Below are positions 53,405 through 63,620 of a stretch of DNA of 64,000 bases, piece by piece. Each line of letters begins with the position of its first letter. Positions within the stretch are counted from its first letter, which is position 1. A program made the position numbers and the translations under genes. The stretch is from Marinifilum flexuosum (GTDB lineage Bacteria; Bacteroidota; Bacteroidia; Bacteroidales; Marinifilaceae), in the NCBI RefSeq assembly GCF_003610555.1, contig NZ_RAPQ01000008.1, positions 1,790,490 through 1,854,489 of the forward strand, written 5' to 3'. The notes under the pieces were generated by a model. The model ran no database searches. It saw nothing but the letters and a program-made list of their open reading frames with translations, and had not been told where the DNA came from.

Positions 53405-56400
53405 TCATTTTATTTGATTGGGAATGAGTACGTAAAATATTGTGCCTTCATTACGTATTGATTCGAACCAAATTTTACCTCCCAATAACTTTGACAGTTC
53501 TTTTGAAATGGACAAGCCCAGACCTGTGCCTCCGTAGTTTCGGGTATGATCTTCTTCTACTTGCCTGAATCTACCAAAGATCTCCTTACTCATATCTGGA
53601 GGGATGCCGATACCAGTATCTTGTACAAAAAACTGGATACCAATATTTTCCTTTATGTCAAAACCAAAAGAGATTGATCCTTCTAAGGTGAACTTAATAG
53701 CATTTTCTACAATATTTGAAAGTATTTGTTTGATTCGAACTCTATCAGAGTTGATTTGTATTTCTGAAAGTTCAGGTTTTAGATCAAGAATGAGTTGTAA
53801 ATGACTTTTGGTTTTTTCGTTTAATTGCTCTAATGAGGCAGTATAAATTTCATTTAGCAGATCAGCTACATTAAATTTGGTTTTATTAATAACAAGTTGA
53901 CCTATCTCAATCTTTGAAAAATCCAGTATGTCATTTATAATTCGAACCAACTGATTGCTGTTTTGATTAATGATATTAATAAATTTATCTTTTTTCTCAG
54001 GCTTAAGATTGTCGGAGGTTAAAAGACTCGAAAATCCAAGAATACCATTAAGAGGAGTTCTGATTTCGTGACTCATGTTTGCCAGAAAGGCTGATTTTAG
54101 CCTGTCACTCTCTTCAGCTTTATGCTTTGCTTTAATCAGTTGCTCTTCATATTCTTTTAGGGCTGTAACATCTTCAATAAACCCTTCTATATAAAGAGGA
54201 TTTTGAAAGGAATCTCTTACCAATCTTGCGTTGATATTTCCAGTCCATATTTCTCCTGTTTTTCTTCTGAGTTTTTCTGAATAGGTTGTTAATTTACCAA
54301 CCTTCATTAATTTATCAATGATTAATTTTCTTCGTTCAGGATAAAGATATATTTCATGAGTCTTTTTATTAGCAGAAGAGAGAACTTCTTCAGGATGATC
54401 ATAGCCTATCATTTTAGCAAGTGCTCTATTGATGTTGATAAATTTTCCATCCAATGTAGTTTGAAAAATTCCTAGGACTCCCTGATCGAAAATTGTTCTA
54501 AATTTTTCTTCAGATTTTTTTAAATTTTCCTCTGCTTCTTTTAAATGTGATATGTCTCTAACCGATTCTATGGCTCCATACATTTTACCTTTTTCATTGA
54601 TTAGAGGTGAGGCTGTTACTCTTACTGTAGCACCTTTTCCACCATATAAGGAAGGTACATATACTTCACCCATTATGTATTGGCCTTTTTCACTTACATT
54701 ATTGTACTTGTCTTTTAGTGCTGAATCATCATTACCTATCAGGTCAATAAGTATAGGACGGCGCGTACCATAAAACGGAATAGAATACTCATAGTTTCCT
54801 TTGCCTAGCATATCAGACTTCGAAATGAATGTCATATCTTCCAAAGCACGATTCCAGGCAATCACTTTTTTTTCCTTGTCAATTACAAAAGTGGCATCAG
54901 GTAAAAATTCGATGATGTCTGTCAATTGACGATGAGCTTTTGCTAATTCCGTTTCAGCTTTTTTACGTTTTCTGATATCGGTAATAAAGGAAAGAACGTA
55001 GTCTTCGTTTTCAACCACGATTTTTCTCATTCTAACAATGCTTGGGATTTTTTTGCCAGATTTACTCTGAAGACACCATTCGAATTCATTTCCTCCTCTA
55101 TTCAGAGCAGTTTTTATTTTTTCCAAAGCCTCTTCTTGTGAATAAGGAGGAGTGCTTAATGTTTGAATATTTACCTCAAGAATTTCCTCTCTGGAATAGC
55201 CTAATAAATCTTCACAAGTCTTATTTATAGATTGTATTTCTCCATTTGGGCAATGCACAAGTATGGCATCTGGTGAGTGTTCTTTCAACTGATTTAGGAA
55301 ATAGCTTGTGTATTCTAACTTAGCATTTTGTTCAATTAGATTCTTTTGGGTTTGTTTTTGTTTGTTATATATGGCTTGCAACTTGTCAGCCATTAAATTA
55401 AAAGCAGCTTCCAATATGCCAATTTCATCTCTTGATTTATGAGGAATTCTGTAGCTAAAATTCTCTTTCCCAAATTCTTTGGTTCCAATGATTAGGTTTT
55501 CTAGTTTCGAGCTTAAGTATACCGAAATACCTATAGAAACAAGAATAACAAGTATGAATACAATTGCTGCTATCAGGCCGAAATTTTTCTTGGTACTTAC
55601 TGCAAAATTAAGAATGTAGTTTCTACTTTGATCTAAACTTTGATTCATAGATTCATTCCCCTTAGCAATTATTTCACCGGTCTTTTGTTCTGTAGCTATA
55701 GCTGCTTTGTGAAATTCTTTTACATCGGCGCCAAGACAAACAATTCCAAAGCCACGTTTTGATTTTGCATATCTCCCCGTGTAGTATGGTATAGGAGAGA
55801 CAGCGGTTAGTTTCCATTTTTTGTCCCAGTAATATTGATAGGAGCCTGAACCTCCATTCTTTGTTATTTGGAATAGTCCATATCCTGTCCACATTGGTTC
55901 GTTTGAGTAGCGCATATCGAGTCCCATTTGGGCAGAATCAAGTTGTTGTTTTTTGGATGGCTTTTTCAATTGTTTTGGATTTTGCCATTTGGGGATACTT
56001 TTTAGGAAAGTATATGCGTCGGTAATTTTAGAAGCTTTCCATTTTTCATATAATTCATGATCCATCCAAGGAGCAACTCGTTTCCCGGTTTGTGGATCGT
56101 AGCCCATGATGTAGTAGTTTTTTGGATGGCTAACTATAAGTCCGTCATTACTCCAAATATAACAGTAATTGGCAGTTTCTGAATTTGGGATATCCCTTTT
56201 TTCACCCATTATCGGAGATGTGTAATCTGTAAATTCTTGAATGTGTCGGTGATTAAGGGCAATAGAAATATAGCCAATCTTAATGTTGTTTTGATAATAG
56301 GGAGTTACCAGGCGAATAATGCCTTCAAATCTTTTTCCTTTTGGATTTTCAATTCCTGCGAAAGCAGATTTTTCAGGATTAAAATTTGCTCCTGCTTTTT

Positions 56401-57202
56401 TTGCATTCTCTTTATTGTAAATCCCACGAATACGTGAGCCAACGTAAGCACCAATAAGCTGACTAATGTAAATTTCACCTTTTTTTAGATTTTGTATTTC
56501 ACTAAAATAGTTCTCCGATTGGATGTAGGTGTTTTTCTTGTAACGGATATTATTCAAGCTGTTTGAAATATCCCCAAACTTTATTTTTTCTTGTCCCGAC
56601 AGGTCGAAGAAGCTAATTTCCCTGTATATGGGAATTTCGCGAGTATTAATGCTGTAGGGAGGATTGTAATTGAAAAAGTGTTCATTTTGTTCCAGAGGAA
56701 TTGGAATTGTATCAGATTTTTGAGGAGGTGTTGATTTGATTTTCCACTTGTGAAAAATTTCATCGTAGAAATATTCGCCTTGAATACGGATGTGCGAGGT
56801 TCTCTGATTTAGGAAGTTTTCAAAATTTTTATTTGAAAGAGGAAGGTTTGCTAATAGTAGAAGATCGTCATCGCGTTGGTATAAAAACTGAGCAATTTCA
56901 TTGGCTATGTTATTTCCGTAATGTTCAATGTACTTTTGATATTCTAGATCCAGTTCATTAATATGATTCTGTATAGCTTTGTGCGATAATTCTTGATAGG
57001 ACCGTTTGTTTTGCTGAAAGGTGTTCTCAAGATTGGAAAGTAAGCTATTTTTCAGTGAATCAGCACCATTTAAAGTAATAAATGTAATGGCGAGAATAGC
57101 AAATAGATTGATTGCAGTTAGTAATAAAATTAGTTTTGATTTAATAGGTAGACTATTTATCCAATGTAATATTCTACTTAAGAGGGGAGACCTGATTAGC
57201 AT
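53405..57202 (-). CDS. PAS-rich sensor histidine kinase with periplasmic Cache-type domain
   Basis: 1265 residues from the ATG at 57202 (MLIRSPLLSRILHWINSLP); an in-frame ATG at 57262 adds a hydrophobic extension but is less likely. First membrane helix about 25-45, a long periplasmic dCache/PDC-like domain, second helix about 540-560, HAMP (RIPHKSRDEIGILEAAFN), then at least three PAS domains (about 640, 755 and 900). HisKA has MSHEIRTPLNG (about 1042) and HATPase_c the GTGLGLSIS box. No receiver domain, so it is a classical and not hybrid kinase. No response regulator is adjacent; the partner is unknown. Confidence 0.87.
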   Translation of the reverse strand: MLIRSPLLSRILHWINSLPIKSKLILLLTAINLFAILAITFITLNGADSLKNSLLSNLENTFQQNKRSYQELSHKAIQNHINELDLEYQKYIEHYGNNIANEIAQFLYQRDDDLLLLANLPLSNKNFENFLNQRTSHIRIQGEYFYDEIFHKWKIKSTPPQKSDTIPIPLEQNEHFFNYNPPYSINTREIPIYREISFFDLSGQEKIKFGDISNSLNNIRYKKNTYIQSENYFSEIQNLKKGEIYISQLIGAYVGSRIRGIYNKENAKKAGANFNPEKSAFAGIENPKGKRFEGIIRLVTPYYQNNIKIGYISIALNHRHIQEFTDYTSPIMGEKRDIPNSETANYCYIWSNDGLIVSHPKNYYIMGYDPQTGKRVAPWMDHELYEKWKASKITDAYTFLKSIPKWQNPKQLKKPSKKQQLDSAQMGLDMRYSNEPMWTGYGLFQITKNGGSGSYQYYWDKKWKLTAVSPIPYYTGRYAKSKRGFGIVCLGADVKEFHKAAIATEQKTGEIIAKGNESMNQSLDQSRNYILNFAVSTKKNFGLIAAIVFILVILVSIGISVYLSSKLENLIIGTKEFGKENFSYRIPHKSRDEIGILEAAFNLMADKLQAIYNKQKQTQKNLIEQNAKLEYTSYFLNQLKEHSPDAILVHCPNGEIQSINKTCEDLLGYSREEILEVNIQTLSTPPYSQEEALEKIKTALNRGGNEFEWCLQSKSGKKIPSIVRMRKIVVENEDYVLSFITDIRKRKKAETELAKAHRQLTDIIEFLPDATFVIDKEKKVIAWNRALEDMTFISKSDMLGKGNYEYSIPFYGTRRPILIDLIGNDDSALKDKYNNVSEKGQYIMGEVYVPSLYGGKGATVRVTASPLINEKGKMYGAIESVRDISHLKEAEENLKKSEEKFRTIFDQGVLGIFQTTLDGKFININRALAKMIGYDHPEEVLSSANKKTHEIYLYPERRKLIIDKLMKVGKLTTYSEKLRRKTGEIWTGNINARLVRDSFQNPLYIEGFIEDVTALKEYEEQLIKAKHKAEESDRLKSAFLANMSHEIRTPLNGILGFSSLLTSDNLKPEKKDKFINIINQNSNQLVRIINDILDFSKIEIGQLVINKTKFNVADLLNEIYTASLEQLNEKTKSHLQLILDLKPELSEIQINSDRVRIKQILSNIVENAIKFTLEGSISFGFDIKENIGIQFFVQDTGIGIPPDMSKEIFGRFRQVEEDHTRNYGGTGLGLSISKELSKLLGGKIWFESIRNEGTIFYVLIPNQIK

Positions 57203-57341
57203 GATAGTAAAGACTAGGGGTTTGCTGTAATTTACAATTAAAATGTAAGTATAGCAATTCAAATCTTAACAAAGAATCATGCATAACTTATAGGAATATA
57301 GATGTTTCCTATAGAAAAAGAGAGGAGAGATGGTTATAAGA

Positions 57342-57383
57342 TTTTTGTATTCCGATAGAAATGGAATTTTCGGAATACAAAAA
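57342..57383. terminator. Terminator between helicase and kinase genes
   Basis: Perfect 14-bp stem TTTTTGTATTCCGA / TCGGAATACAAAAA with 14-base loop. It ends the DEAD-box unit on the minus strand and is symmetrical enough to work both ways. Confidence 0.8.
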
Positions 57384-57397
57384 TCATTTATAGAAGA

Positions 57398-58717
57398 TTA
57401 TTTACGTCTTTTCTTTTTATTTCTCTTTTGAGCTTCTAATTGCTTTTGTCGGCCTTTCGAACCTGAAGGAGTTTTCATGTTCTTGGCTTTTTTCTGATGG
57501 AAGGCCCCGGTATCACGTCTGATCGTATTTTTTACCTTGATATTTCTAGTTTGCTTTTTCTCATCTTCCAAAAGTTGTGAAGTGATCTCAACGTCTAAAG
57601 GAACAGATTCAAGAGAAACGGGTTTGCGAATCAATTCTTCGATCTTTTCCATCAATTCTTCTTCGCCTTCGTTTACAAAGCTAATTGCGGTACCTTCTTT
57701 TTCCGCACGACCAGTTCTACCTACACGGTGAACATACTCTACATAGTTGGTAGGAATATCGAAGTTGATTACATGGCTCACATCTTCAATATCGATACCA
57801 CGAGCTGCAACATCCGAAGAAACCATTACTCTTGCTCTTCCTTCTTTAAAAGCATTCAGAGCATTGATACGAGTATTTTGAGCTTTGTTGGAGTGAATCA
57901 CACTTAGTTCTTCCCCAAGAATTTCTTCTAATCTGTCTACAATTCGGTCAGCATTTTTCTTGGTTTCAGTAAAAACCATCACCTTGTTGAATTCTTCTTT
58001 GTCCTCCAATAGGTGCTTTAACAAGTTCACCTTACTTAAAATGTTAGGAACACGATACTGAATTTGATGTATGTTCTTTACGGTTGTTGCCTGTGGAGCA
58101 ACTTCAATTCTTTCCGGTAGAAATAAGAAGTCATCCGACATTTTAGCCACTGTATCCGAAAAAGTTGCTGAGAACAATAGGTTTTGATGCTTTTCAGGTA
58201 AGATATCAAAAATGGCATTCAATTGAGGCATGAATCCAAGATCCATCATTTTGTCAGCTTCGTCAATCACCAAAGTTCTAACTTGAGACATTTTCAAAAC
58301 TCTTGTCATGTATATATCCATCAAACGACCAGGAGTCGCAACCAAAATATCTACACCATCATAAACCTTTTCTTTCTGAGTATTGATATTTACACCACCA
58401 TAAATTCCCAAAGTGCGAATATCCATATAAGGAGTTAATAACTCAATGGTTTCGCAAACCTGCAAAACCAACTCTCTGGTTGGAACAACGATCAATGCAC
58501 GAGGATCCATTCCTTTTGCAAAGTTCAATTTCATCAATATTGGCATCAAGTAAGCCAAAGTTTTACCAGTACCGGTTTGTGCAATACCAATAATATCTTT
58601 CCCCGAACGAACAGGAGAAAATACCTGGTGTTGAATTTCAGTAGGTTTTTCAAATCCGGCTTCATCCAAAGCCATTCTAATTTGCTTACTTAGTTTGATA
58701 TCGTCAAATGAAATCAT
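57398..58717 (-). CDS. DEAD-box RNA helicase, RhlE-like
   Basis: 439 residues. AQTGTGKT (motif I), PTREL, DEAD in VIDEADKMMDLGF, SAT, VSSDVAARGIDI and HRVGRTGRA are all intact. A basic C-terminal tail (KGRQKQLEAQKRNKKKRRK) binds RNA. Short RhlE-type helicases take part in ribosome assembly and RNA decay, often at low temperature. Monocistronic. Confidence 0.92.
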   Translation of the reverse strand: MISFDDIKLSKQIRMALDEAGFEKPTEIQHQVFSPVRSGKDIIGIAQTGTGKTLAYLMPILMKLNFAKGMDPRALIVVPTRELVLQVCETIELLTPYMDIRTLGIYGGVNINTQKEKVYDGVDILVATPGRLMDIYMTRVLKMSQVRTLVIDEADKMMDLGFMPQLNAIFDILPEKHQNLLFSATFSDTVAKMSDDFLFLPERIEVAPQATTVKNIHQIQYRVPNILSKVNLLKHLLEDKEEFNKVMVFTETKKNADRIVDRLEEILGEELSVIHSNKAQNTRINALNAFKEGRARVMVSSDVAARGIDIEDVSHVINFDIPTNYVEYVHRVGRTGRAEKEGTAISFVNEGEEELMEKIEELIRKPVSLESVPLDVEITSQLLEDEKKQTRNIKVKNTIRRDTGAFHQKKAKNMKTPSGSKGRQKQLEAQKRNKKKRRK

Positions 58718-58826
58718 TGCTCAAATTTTTTAAAAAAGTTCCGCAAAAATAGGGAATTTTTAGCGAATGTATGAAATTGTTAATGTGGAAATGTATTCAA
58801 TAAATTACTCATTGTATATCAATGTC

Positions 58827-59351
58827 TTAATTCCAAATTGTGCCCACTTCGTTTTTTAAACTTGCTATGGATTTGTCAATTTCAGGATTCTGAATCTGCA
58901 TATGCGATTCAATAACGGCCTTACTCAATCCAAGAGAGGAGTCGGTTGGAATCAATTGTGATGCCTCCGAATTGATAAGTTGAATAATATTTTCCTTTGC
59001 AGCTTTTATTTGTTTCCACAATTCACCAGAAACATACATTTGTTGCGATAAATTGTGTTCGAATTCTGTTCTAATGGCAGCAACCAATTTTTGTTGTAAT
59101 TGCTGATTGTTCAAGCCCACAACATTCTCACGTACGATTAAGGATTCAGGATGAATTCTCTCTAAAAAGATAATTAATCGTTCATAGGCTTGTAATCGAA
59201 TGGGCGTGATTTCTTTTTGATTGTTTAGAAAGATTTCTTGTTTTCTTTTTTGTTCATCTCTTTTAAAAAAAGCTTTTATTACGAAGTACGCCGTTGCAAA
59301 AACAACCAAGGATGGCAATATATATTTACTTATCTCAAGAATACCTGTCAT
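58827..59351 (-). CDS. Membrane-anchored hypothetical protein
   Basis: 174 residues with one N-terminal membrane helix (residues 5-28) and a helical cytoplasmic domain (ITPIRLQAYERLIIFLERIHPESL; MYVSGELWKQIKAAKENIIQLI). The pattern is conserved-looking and resembles the DUF7935 family of Bacteroidota; function unknown. It is divergent from the aminotransferase gene. Confidence 0.55.
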   Translation of the reverse strand: MTGILEISKYILPSLVVFATAYFVIKAFFKRDEQKRKQEIFLNNQKEITPIRLQAYERLIIFLERIHPESLIVRENVVGLNNQQLQQKLVAAIRTEFEHNLSQQMYVSGELWKQIKAAKENIIQLINSEASQLIPTDSSLGLSKAVIESHMQIQNPEIDKSIASLKNEVGTIWN

Positions 59352-59526
59352 TTTTTTAGGTTTTAGTTTAAAATTTTGTTTTTAGTTCATCCCCTGTGTG
59401 TTTAAAAACAGTATCTTTACATGCAGTAAGCAAAATTTTGTAAAAACCACTATATTTTGTTTACAGGGGGACATTATTTTAACAAAAGTATTAACCAAAT
59501 TTTTAAATCCCTAAATTAAATTTAGA

Positions 59527-60720
59527 ATGTTGAAAGTTTCGGACCGTATTGCAGCGATGGAATTATCTCCAACGCTTGCTATGTCACAGAAAAGTAGAGA
59601 AATGAAAGCTCAGGGAATCGATGTGATTAACCTGAGTGTTGGCGAACCTGATTTTGAAACCCCTGATCATATCAAGAAAGCAGCGCAGAAGGCAATAGAT
59701 GATAATTATTCACATTATTCGCCAGTTCCTGGGTTTCTTGAGTTGCGTCAGGCTGTTGTAAATAAGTTAAAACGTGAGAATGGCTTAGATTATACAACAG
59801 ATCAAATTGTAGTATCAAACGGAGCGAAACAGTCAATTGCCAATGCAATGATGAGCATTGTGAACAAAGGAGATGAGGTAATCATTCCTTCGCCATTTTG
59901 GGTAAGTTACAGTGAAATTGTAAAACTTGCTGAAGGAACAAGTGTCTTTATTCCAACTAGCATTGAACAGGACTTTAAAATTACTCCTGATCAGCTTGAA
60001 AAGGCGATTACTTCTAAAACCAAGGCATTTTTGTTCAGTTCACCAAGTAATCCAACGGGAAGTCTGTATTCAAAGGAAGAGTTGCGTGCTCTTGCTGATG
60101 TTTTTGCAAAGTATCCGGACATCGTAATCATGTCTGATGAAATTTATGAGCACATCAATTACGTAGGTTCGCACGAAAGTATGGCTCAATTTGCCGATAT
60201 GAAAGATCGTGTTGTTGTGATAAATGGTGTTTCGAAAGGATACGCAATGACCGGATGGCGAATTGGATATATTGCTGCTCCGTTATGGATTGCAAAAGCA
60301 TGTGGTAAACTACAAGGTCAGATGACTTCTGGAGCTTCTTCTATTGCTCAAATGGCTTCAGTTGCAGCTTTAGACGGTGATCAGTCGAGTGTTGTATCCA
60401 TGAGAACTGCTTTTAAGAAGCGAAGAGATTTAGCCTTGTCGCAGCTTAAAGAAATAACTGGTTTTGAAATTCGTGAACCGAAAGGTGCTTTTTACCTGTT
60501 TCCACAGGTGAGCCAGTTGTTTGGAAAATCAAATGGTAGCCTAACCATAAATAATGCAACGGATTTGAGTTTGTATTTATTGGAGTCGGCAAATGTTGCG
60601 ACCGTAACAGGTGAAGCTTTTGGAGCTCCTGAGTGTTTGCGATTATCTTATGCTACCAGCGAAGAGCAAATGGCAGAGGCGATTCGAAGAATTAAATCAG
60701 CGATAGAGAATCTGAAATAG
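59527..60720 (+). CDS. Class I PLP-dependent aminotransferase (aspartate aminotransferase-like)
   Basis: 397 residues. PLP fold type I motifs: INLSVGEPDFETPDHI, SSPSNPTG, MSDEIYEHI, Schiff-base Lys in GVSKGYAMTGWRIGY and the substrate Arg in CLRLSYATS. The family includes aspartate and related aminotransferases of the AspB type. It starts without a strong Shine-Dalgarno, 175 bases from the divergent gene. A hairpin terminator follows. Confidence 0.9.
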   Translation: MLKVSDRIAAMELSPTLAMSQKSREMKAQGIDVINLSVGEPDFETPDHIKKAAQKAIDDNYSHYSPVPGFLELRQAVVNKLKRENGLDYTTDQIVVSNGAKQSIANAMMSIVNKGDEVIIPSPFWVSYSEIVKLAEGTSVFIPTSIEQDFKITPDQLEKAITSKTKAFLFSSPSNPTGSLYSKEELRALADVFAKYPDIVIMSDEIYEHINYVGSHESMAQFADMKDRVVVINGVSKGYAMTGWRIGYIAAPLWIAKACGKLQGQMTSGASSIAQMASVAALDGDQSSVVSMRTAFKKRRDLALSQLKEITGFEIREPKGAFYLFPQVSQLFGKSNGSLTINNATDLSLYLLESANVATVTGEAFGAPECLRLSYATSEEQMAEAIRRIKSAIENLK

Positions 60721-60740
60721 TATTATAAGCATATATGATG

Positions 60741-60771
60741 AAGCCAGTACAAAATGTACTGGCTTTTTTTG
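60741..60771 (+). terminator. Terminator of the aminotransferase gene
   Basis: AGCCAGTAC-AAAAT-GTACTGGCT stem followed by T6. Confidence 0.85.
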
Positions 60772-60861
60772 TGTCAATAATTAATTGTTAAAAAATCATA
60801 AAAAATAAAATGATAGGTAGGGGAATGCATAGTTAAAATGGTTTAGCAATAAACTACAATC

Positions 60862-61506
60862 ATGAAACACAAAAGCTTATCAATCTTACTGATTGTCTTA
60901 TTGACAAGCAATTTTTTAATGGGACAACATGTTTATCATTCCTACGATAGACAAAAAACATCCGAAAAATTAACCGATCAAACTGGAAAAGTAGAATCAA
61001 AAGGAGATAATTTTGAGGTGGGATTCCACTATGGACCTGCATGGACTTCTGGAGATACAAAGGACTTTGCAAGACGAGGAAATGCCTTTAGTATGAATAT
61101 TGGGACCAATAATGGTAGAGTATATTTCGGTACGGAGTTTAGTATTACCAGTTGGAAAGATTACCAGGAAATACCTGAAGCTAAAGAATTGAATTTTAAT
61201 GAAACAAACTTTCTATGGTTAGTGCAAACGAAGCTGTTTTTAGGGGAAGGAAATGTGCAGCCGTATATTGGTTGTGGAACAGATTTGATAAGTTTTGGTG
61301 AAGCCATATTAACAGCGGAAGATGAGGACGAAGACCATTACCATTCCAGTTATTATGAGGAAGAAAAGAACTATAATACATGGTTTGTTCCTAGTTTCGG
61401 TTTAAGATGGAAAATGAGCAAGGATTTAAGTGGTAGTGTAGGTCTAAGTGCTGACTTATCAAGAAGTTATAGTTGTGCGAGATTACAAGTAGGTATTGTT
61501 TTTTAA
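60862..61506 (+). CDS. Secreted beta-barrel-like protein, first of tandem pair
   Basis: 214 residues with a signal peptide (MKHKSLSILLIVLLTSNFLMGQ) and a beta-rich mature part with the spaced pattern GFHYGPAWTSGDT, RVYFGTEFSI, NFLWLVQTKLFLGEGNVQPYIG and SCARLQVGIVF, ending in F. It reads like a small outer-membrane beta-barrel. It is clearly paralogous to the next gene, which starts 13 bases after it. Function unknown. Confidence 0.65.
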   Translation: MKHKSLSILLIVLLTSNFLMGQHVYHSYDRQKTSEKLTDQTGKVESKGDNFEVGFHYGPAWTSGDTKDFARRGNAFSMNIGTNNGRVYFGTEFSITSWKDYQEIPEAKELNFNETNFLWLVQTKLFLGEGNVQPYIGCGTDLISFGEAILTAEDEDEDHYHSSYYEEEKNYNTWFVPSFGLRWKMSKDLSGSVGLSADLSRSYSCARLQVGIVF

Positions 61507-61518
61507 TTTATTTGTGGT

Positions 61519-62160
61519 ATGTTTTTTCAAAAAAATAGTCTTCTGTTGGTTCTGTTAATGTTTTGCTGGCTAACATCCCAATCCCAAGAGAAATACTATC
61601 AATATTCAAAAAGTACGAGTAAAAATAAAGTAGATCTTGATTTGATAACAGAGTTTGAAATTGGCTTTCATGCAGGACCGAACTGGACAATAGGGAATAC
61701 AAGAAAAATAGCCAGTTTTGGTCAGGTTTACAGTCTGAATATGGGGTGGAATGATGGAAAGTTTTACTTTGGAACAGAATTTAATTTAAGGTTTTGGGAT
61801 GAAATATTAAATGATTCCAAAGCCAATCGAGTTGATTTCAATAATCAACAATTCCTTTGGTTGTTGCATATAAAGTATTATGTGATAAAAGGTGATGTAC
61901 AGCCTTTCCTGGGCGTTGGAACGGATTTTTTGTCACTTATAGATCATGCAATAAATCCATCTGATGATGATTATACTGATTATAGATATCATGAAAGACA
62001 AAAGTTTCTAAATTATAACGCATGGTTTGTACCAACAGCGGGTGTTCGAATTAAAATAAGAAGGTACATGTTTGCAGAAATAAGTTCAACGCTCGATATT
62101 TCTGACAATTACAATTCGATGCGACTGCAAGTTGGTTTTATTTATCAACCACAGTTTTAA
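61519..62160 (+). CDS. Secreted beta-barrel-like protein, second of tandem pair
   Basis: 213 residues, signal peptide MFFQKNSLLLVLLMFCWLTSQS, and the same pattern as the preceding gene: GFHAGPNWTIGNT, KFYFGTEFNL, QFLWLLHIKYYVIKGDVQPFLG and NSMRLQVGFIYQPQF. By eye the mature regions are about one third identical, so the pair arose by tandem duplication and diverged. A terminator follows. Function unknown. Confidence 0.65.
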   Translation: MFFQKNSLLLVLLMFCWLTSQSQEKYYQYSKSTSKNKVDLDLITEFEIGFHAGPNWTIGNTRKIASFGQVYSLNMGWNDGKFYFGTEFNLRFWDEILNDSKANRVDFNNQQFLWLLHIKYYVIKGDVQPFLGVGTDFLSLIDHAINPSDDDYTDYRYHERQKFLNYNAWFVPTAGVRIKIRRYMFAEISSTLDISDNYNSMRLQVGFIYQPQF

Positions 62161-62164
62161 AACA

Positions 62165-62197
62165 AAAAAACTCCCCCAAAATTTTGGAGGAGTTTTG
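62165..62197. terminator. Bidirectional terminator between the barrel pair and the flavodiiron gene
   Basis: AAACTCC...GGAGTTT stem with AT-rich inner part (62167-62196) and T/A runs on both sides. The two units are convergent. Confidence 0.75.
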
Positions 62198-62217
62198 TAT
62201 ATCTGGTATTGATTTAC

Positions 62218-63417
62218 TTACGAATATAATTCTTTTAAACGTTTTGCCATACCATCTGCTAAAGCTTCACACTGATCGAAATCTTCTTGTCCTGGAGCAC
62301 ATAATGCTTCAGGAGTAACTTCGATGGTTTCCCATTTAATGTTTTCAGCAAATTTATTCAAACGCTTAAGGCCACCGCCTCCCCACGATTTAGATCCGAA
62401 TACACCAAGTACATGATCTTTAACTCCCATGTGCTCTAATTCGTTGATTAAAGTTTCCATGGTTGGGAAAACATCACCATTGTATGCGCAACTACCCAAA
62501 ATTACCCCACGATATCTGAAAATATCATTGATGATGTATGATGGGTGAGTTTTTGATGAATCGTGAATACGGATTTTCTTGATTCCTTTTTTTACCAAAT
62601 GACGCGCAATGTTATCAGCCATTTTCTCTGTGTTACCATACATCGATGAATAAACGATTACACATCCTTCATCAGTTTTGTACTGGCTCCACTTGTCGTA
62701 TTTGGCAACAATATCAGCAATGTGAGTTCTCCAGATCGGACCGTGAGTAGCACAGATCATCTTAATTTCAAGGCCACCTAACTTTTTCAATGCATTTTGA
62801 GTTGGACGACCATATTTACCAACAATATTTGAATAGTAACGGCTAATTTCTTCTTCTAAGTAATCTAAATCAAGCTCGTCGTCGAAAATACCACCATCAA
62901 GGGTACCGAAAGCACCAAAAGCATCACCCGAGAATAGGATTCCATTGTTTGATTCGAAAGTTACCATAGTTTCTGGCCAGTGTAACATAGGAACCATGTA
63001 GAAATTCAGCTTGTGTTCACCCAAATCGATGCTATCACCTTCTCTAACTTCCATTAAATTGTCTTTAACACCGTAATAACGCTCCAACATAGGGAAGGTT
63101 TTCTTGTTTCCAACAATTTTCATTTCTGGATAGCGCTCTACCAACGAACGAATAGAACCAGAGTGGTCAGGTTCCATATGATTCACAATTAGGTAATCTG
63201 CCTTACGACCATCAAGTACTTCCTCGATATTGTCAAGGTATTCATCCATTGTACCTTTTTCAACTGTATCAACAATGGCTACCTTCTCATCTACAATCAC
63301 ATATGAGTTATAAGCAACACCCTTTGGCAATGGCCAGTAGTTCTCAAAAATATGGGTTCTACGGTCATTTGTTCCTACCCAATAAATCTTCTCAGTAATG
63401 TTGTTCTTATTGTGCAT
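62218..63417 (-). CDS. Flavodiiron protein (A-type flavoprotein)
   Basis: 399 residues. N-terminal metallo-beta-lactamase-like diiron domain with HMEPDHSG (HxExDH, about 79-84), HWPETM, SGDAFGAFG and CATHGPIWR; C-terminal flavodoxin domain with YSSMYGNTEKMADNIA (FMN-binding, about 255). Such proteins reduce O2 to water or NO to N2O and protect anaerobes. It is followed, on the same strand, by an Fnr-like regulator gene located upstream. Confidence 0.93.
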   Translation of the reverse strand: MHNKNNITEKIYWVGTNDRRTHIFENYWPLPKGVAYNSYVIVDEKVAIVDTVEKGTMDEYLDNIEEVLDGRKADYLIVNHMEPDHSGSIRSLVERYPEMKIVGNKKTFPMLERYYGVKDNLMEVREGDSIDLGEHKLNFYMVPMLHWPETMVTFESNNGILFSGDAFGAFGTLDGGIFDDELDLDYLEEEISRYYSNIVGKYGRPTQNALKKLGGLEIKMICATHGPIWRTHIADIVAKYDKWSQYKTDEGCVIVYSSMYGNTEKMADNIARHLVKKGIKKIRIHDSSKTHPSYIINDIFRYRGVILGSCAYNGDVFPTMETLINELEHMGVKDHVLGVFGSKSWGGGGLKRLNKFAENIKWETIEVTPEALCAPGQEDFDQCEALADGMAKRLKELYS

Positions 63418-63620
63418 TTCTTATTGTTTTGAAATATTTTGCATTTTCAGACTTTAAAATCTTTTTGAAATTCGTATGGTTCCGAGAATCAGAAAGTTGA
63501 AAGACGAAGCAATTCTCTTATTTAAAAACAAATAAAGAGAAGCCTTGTTTTCAGCCCACAAAATTAAGAATTAATTTTTTTCTTAAATCAGAAAACAACA
63601 TGTTCTTGAAAAAAAATGAC

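Noticed and set aside
53405-57262. Hybrid histidine kinase
   Set aside because: The protein ends after the HATPase domain; no receiver domain or phosphorylatable Asp follows.
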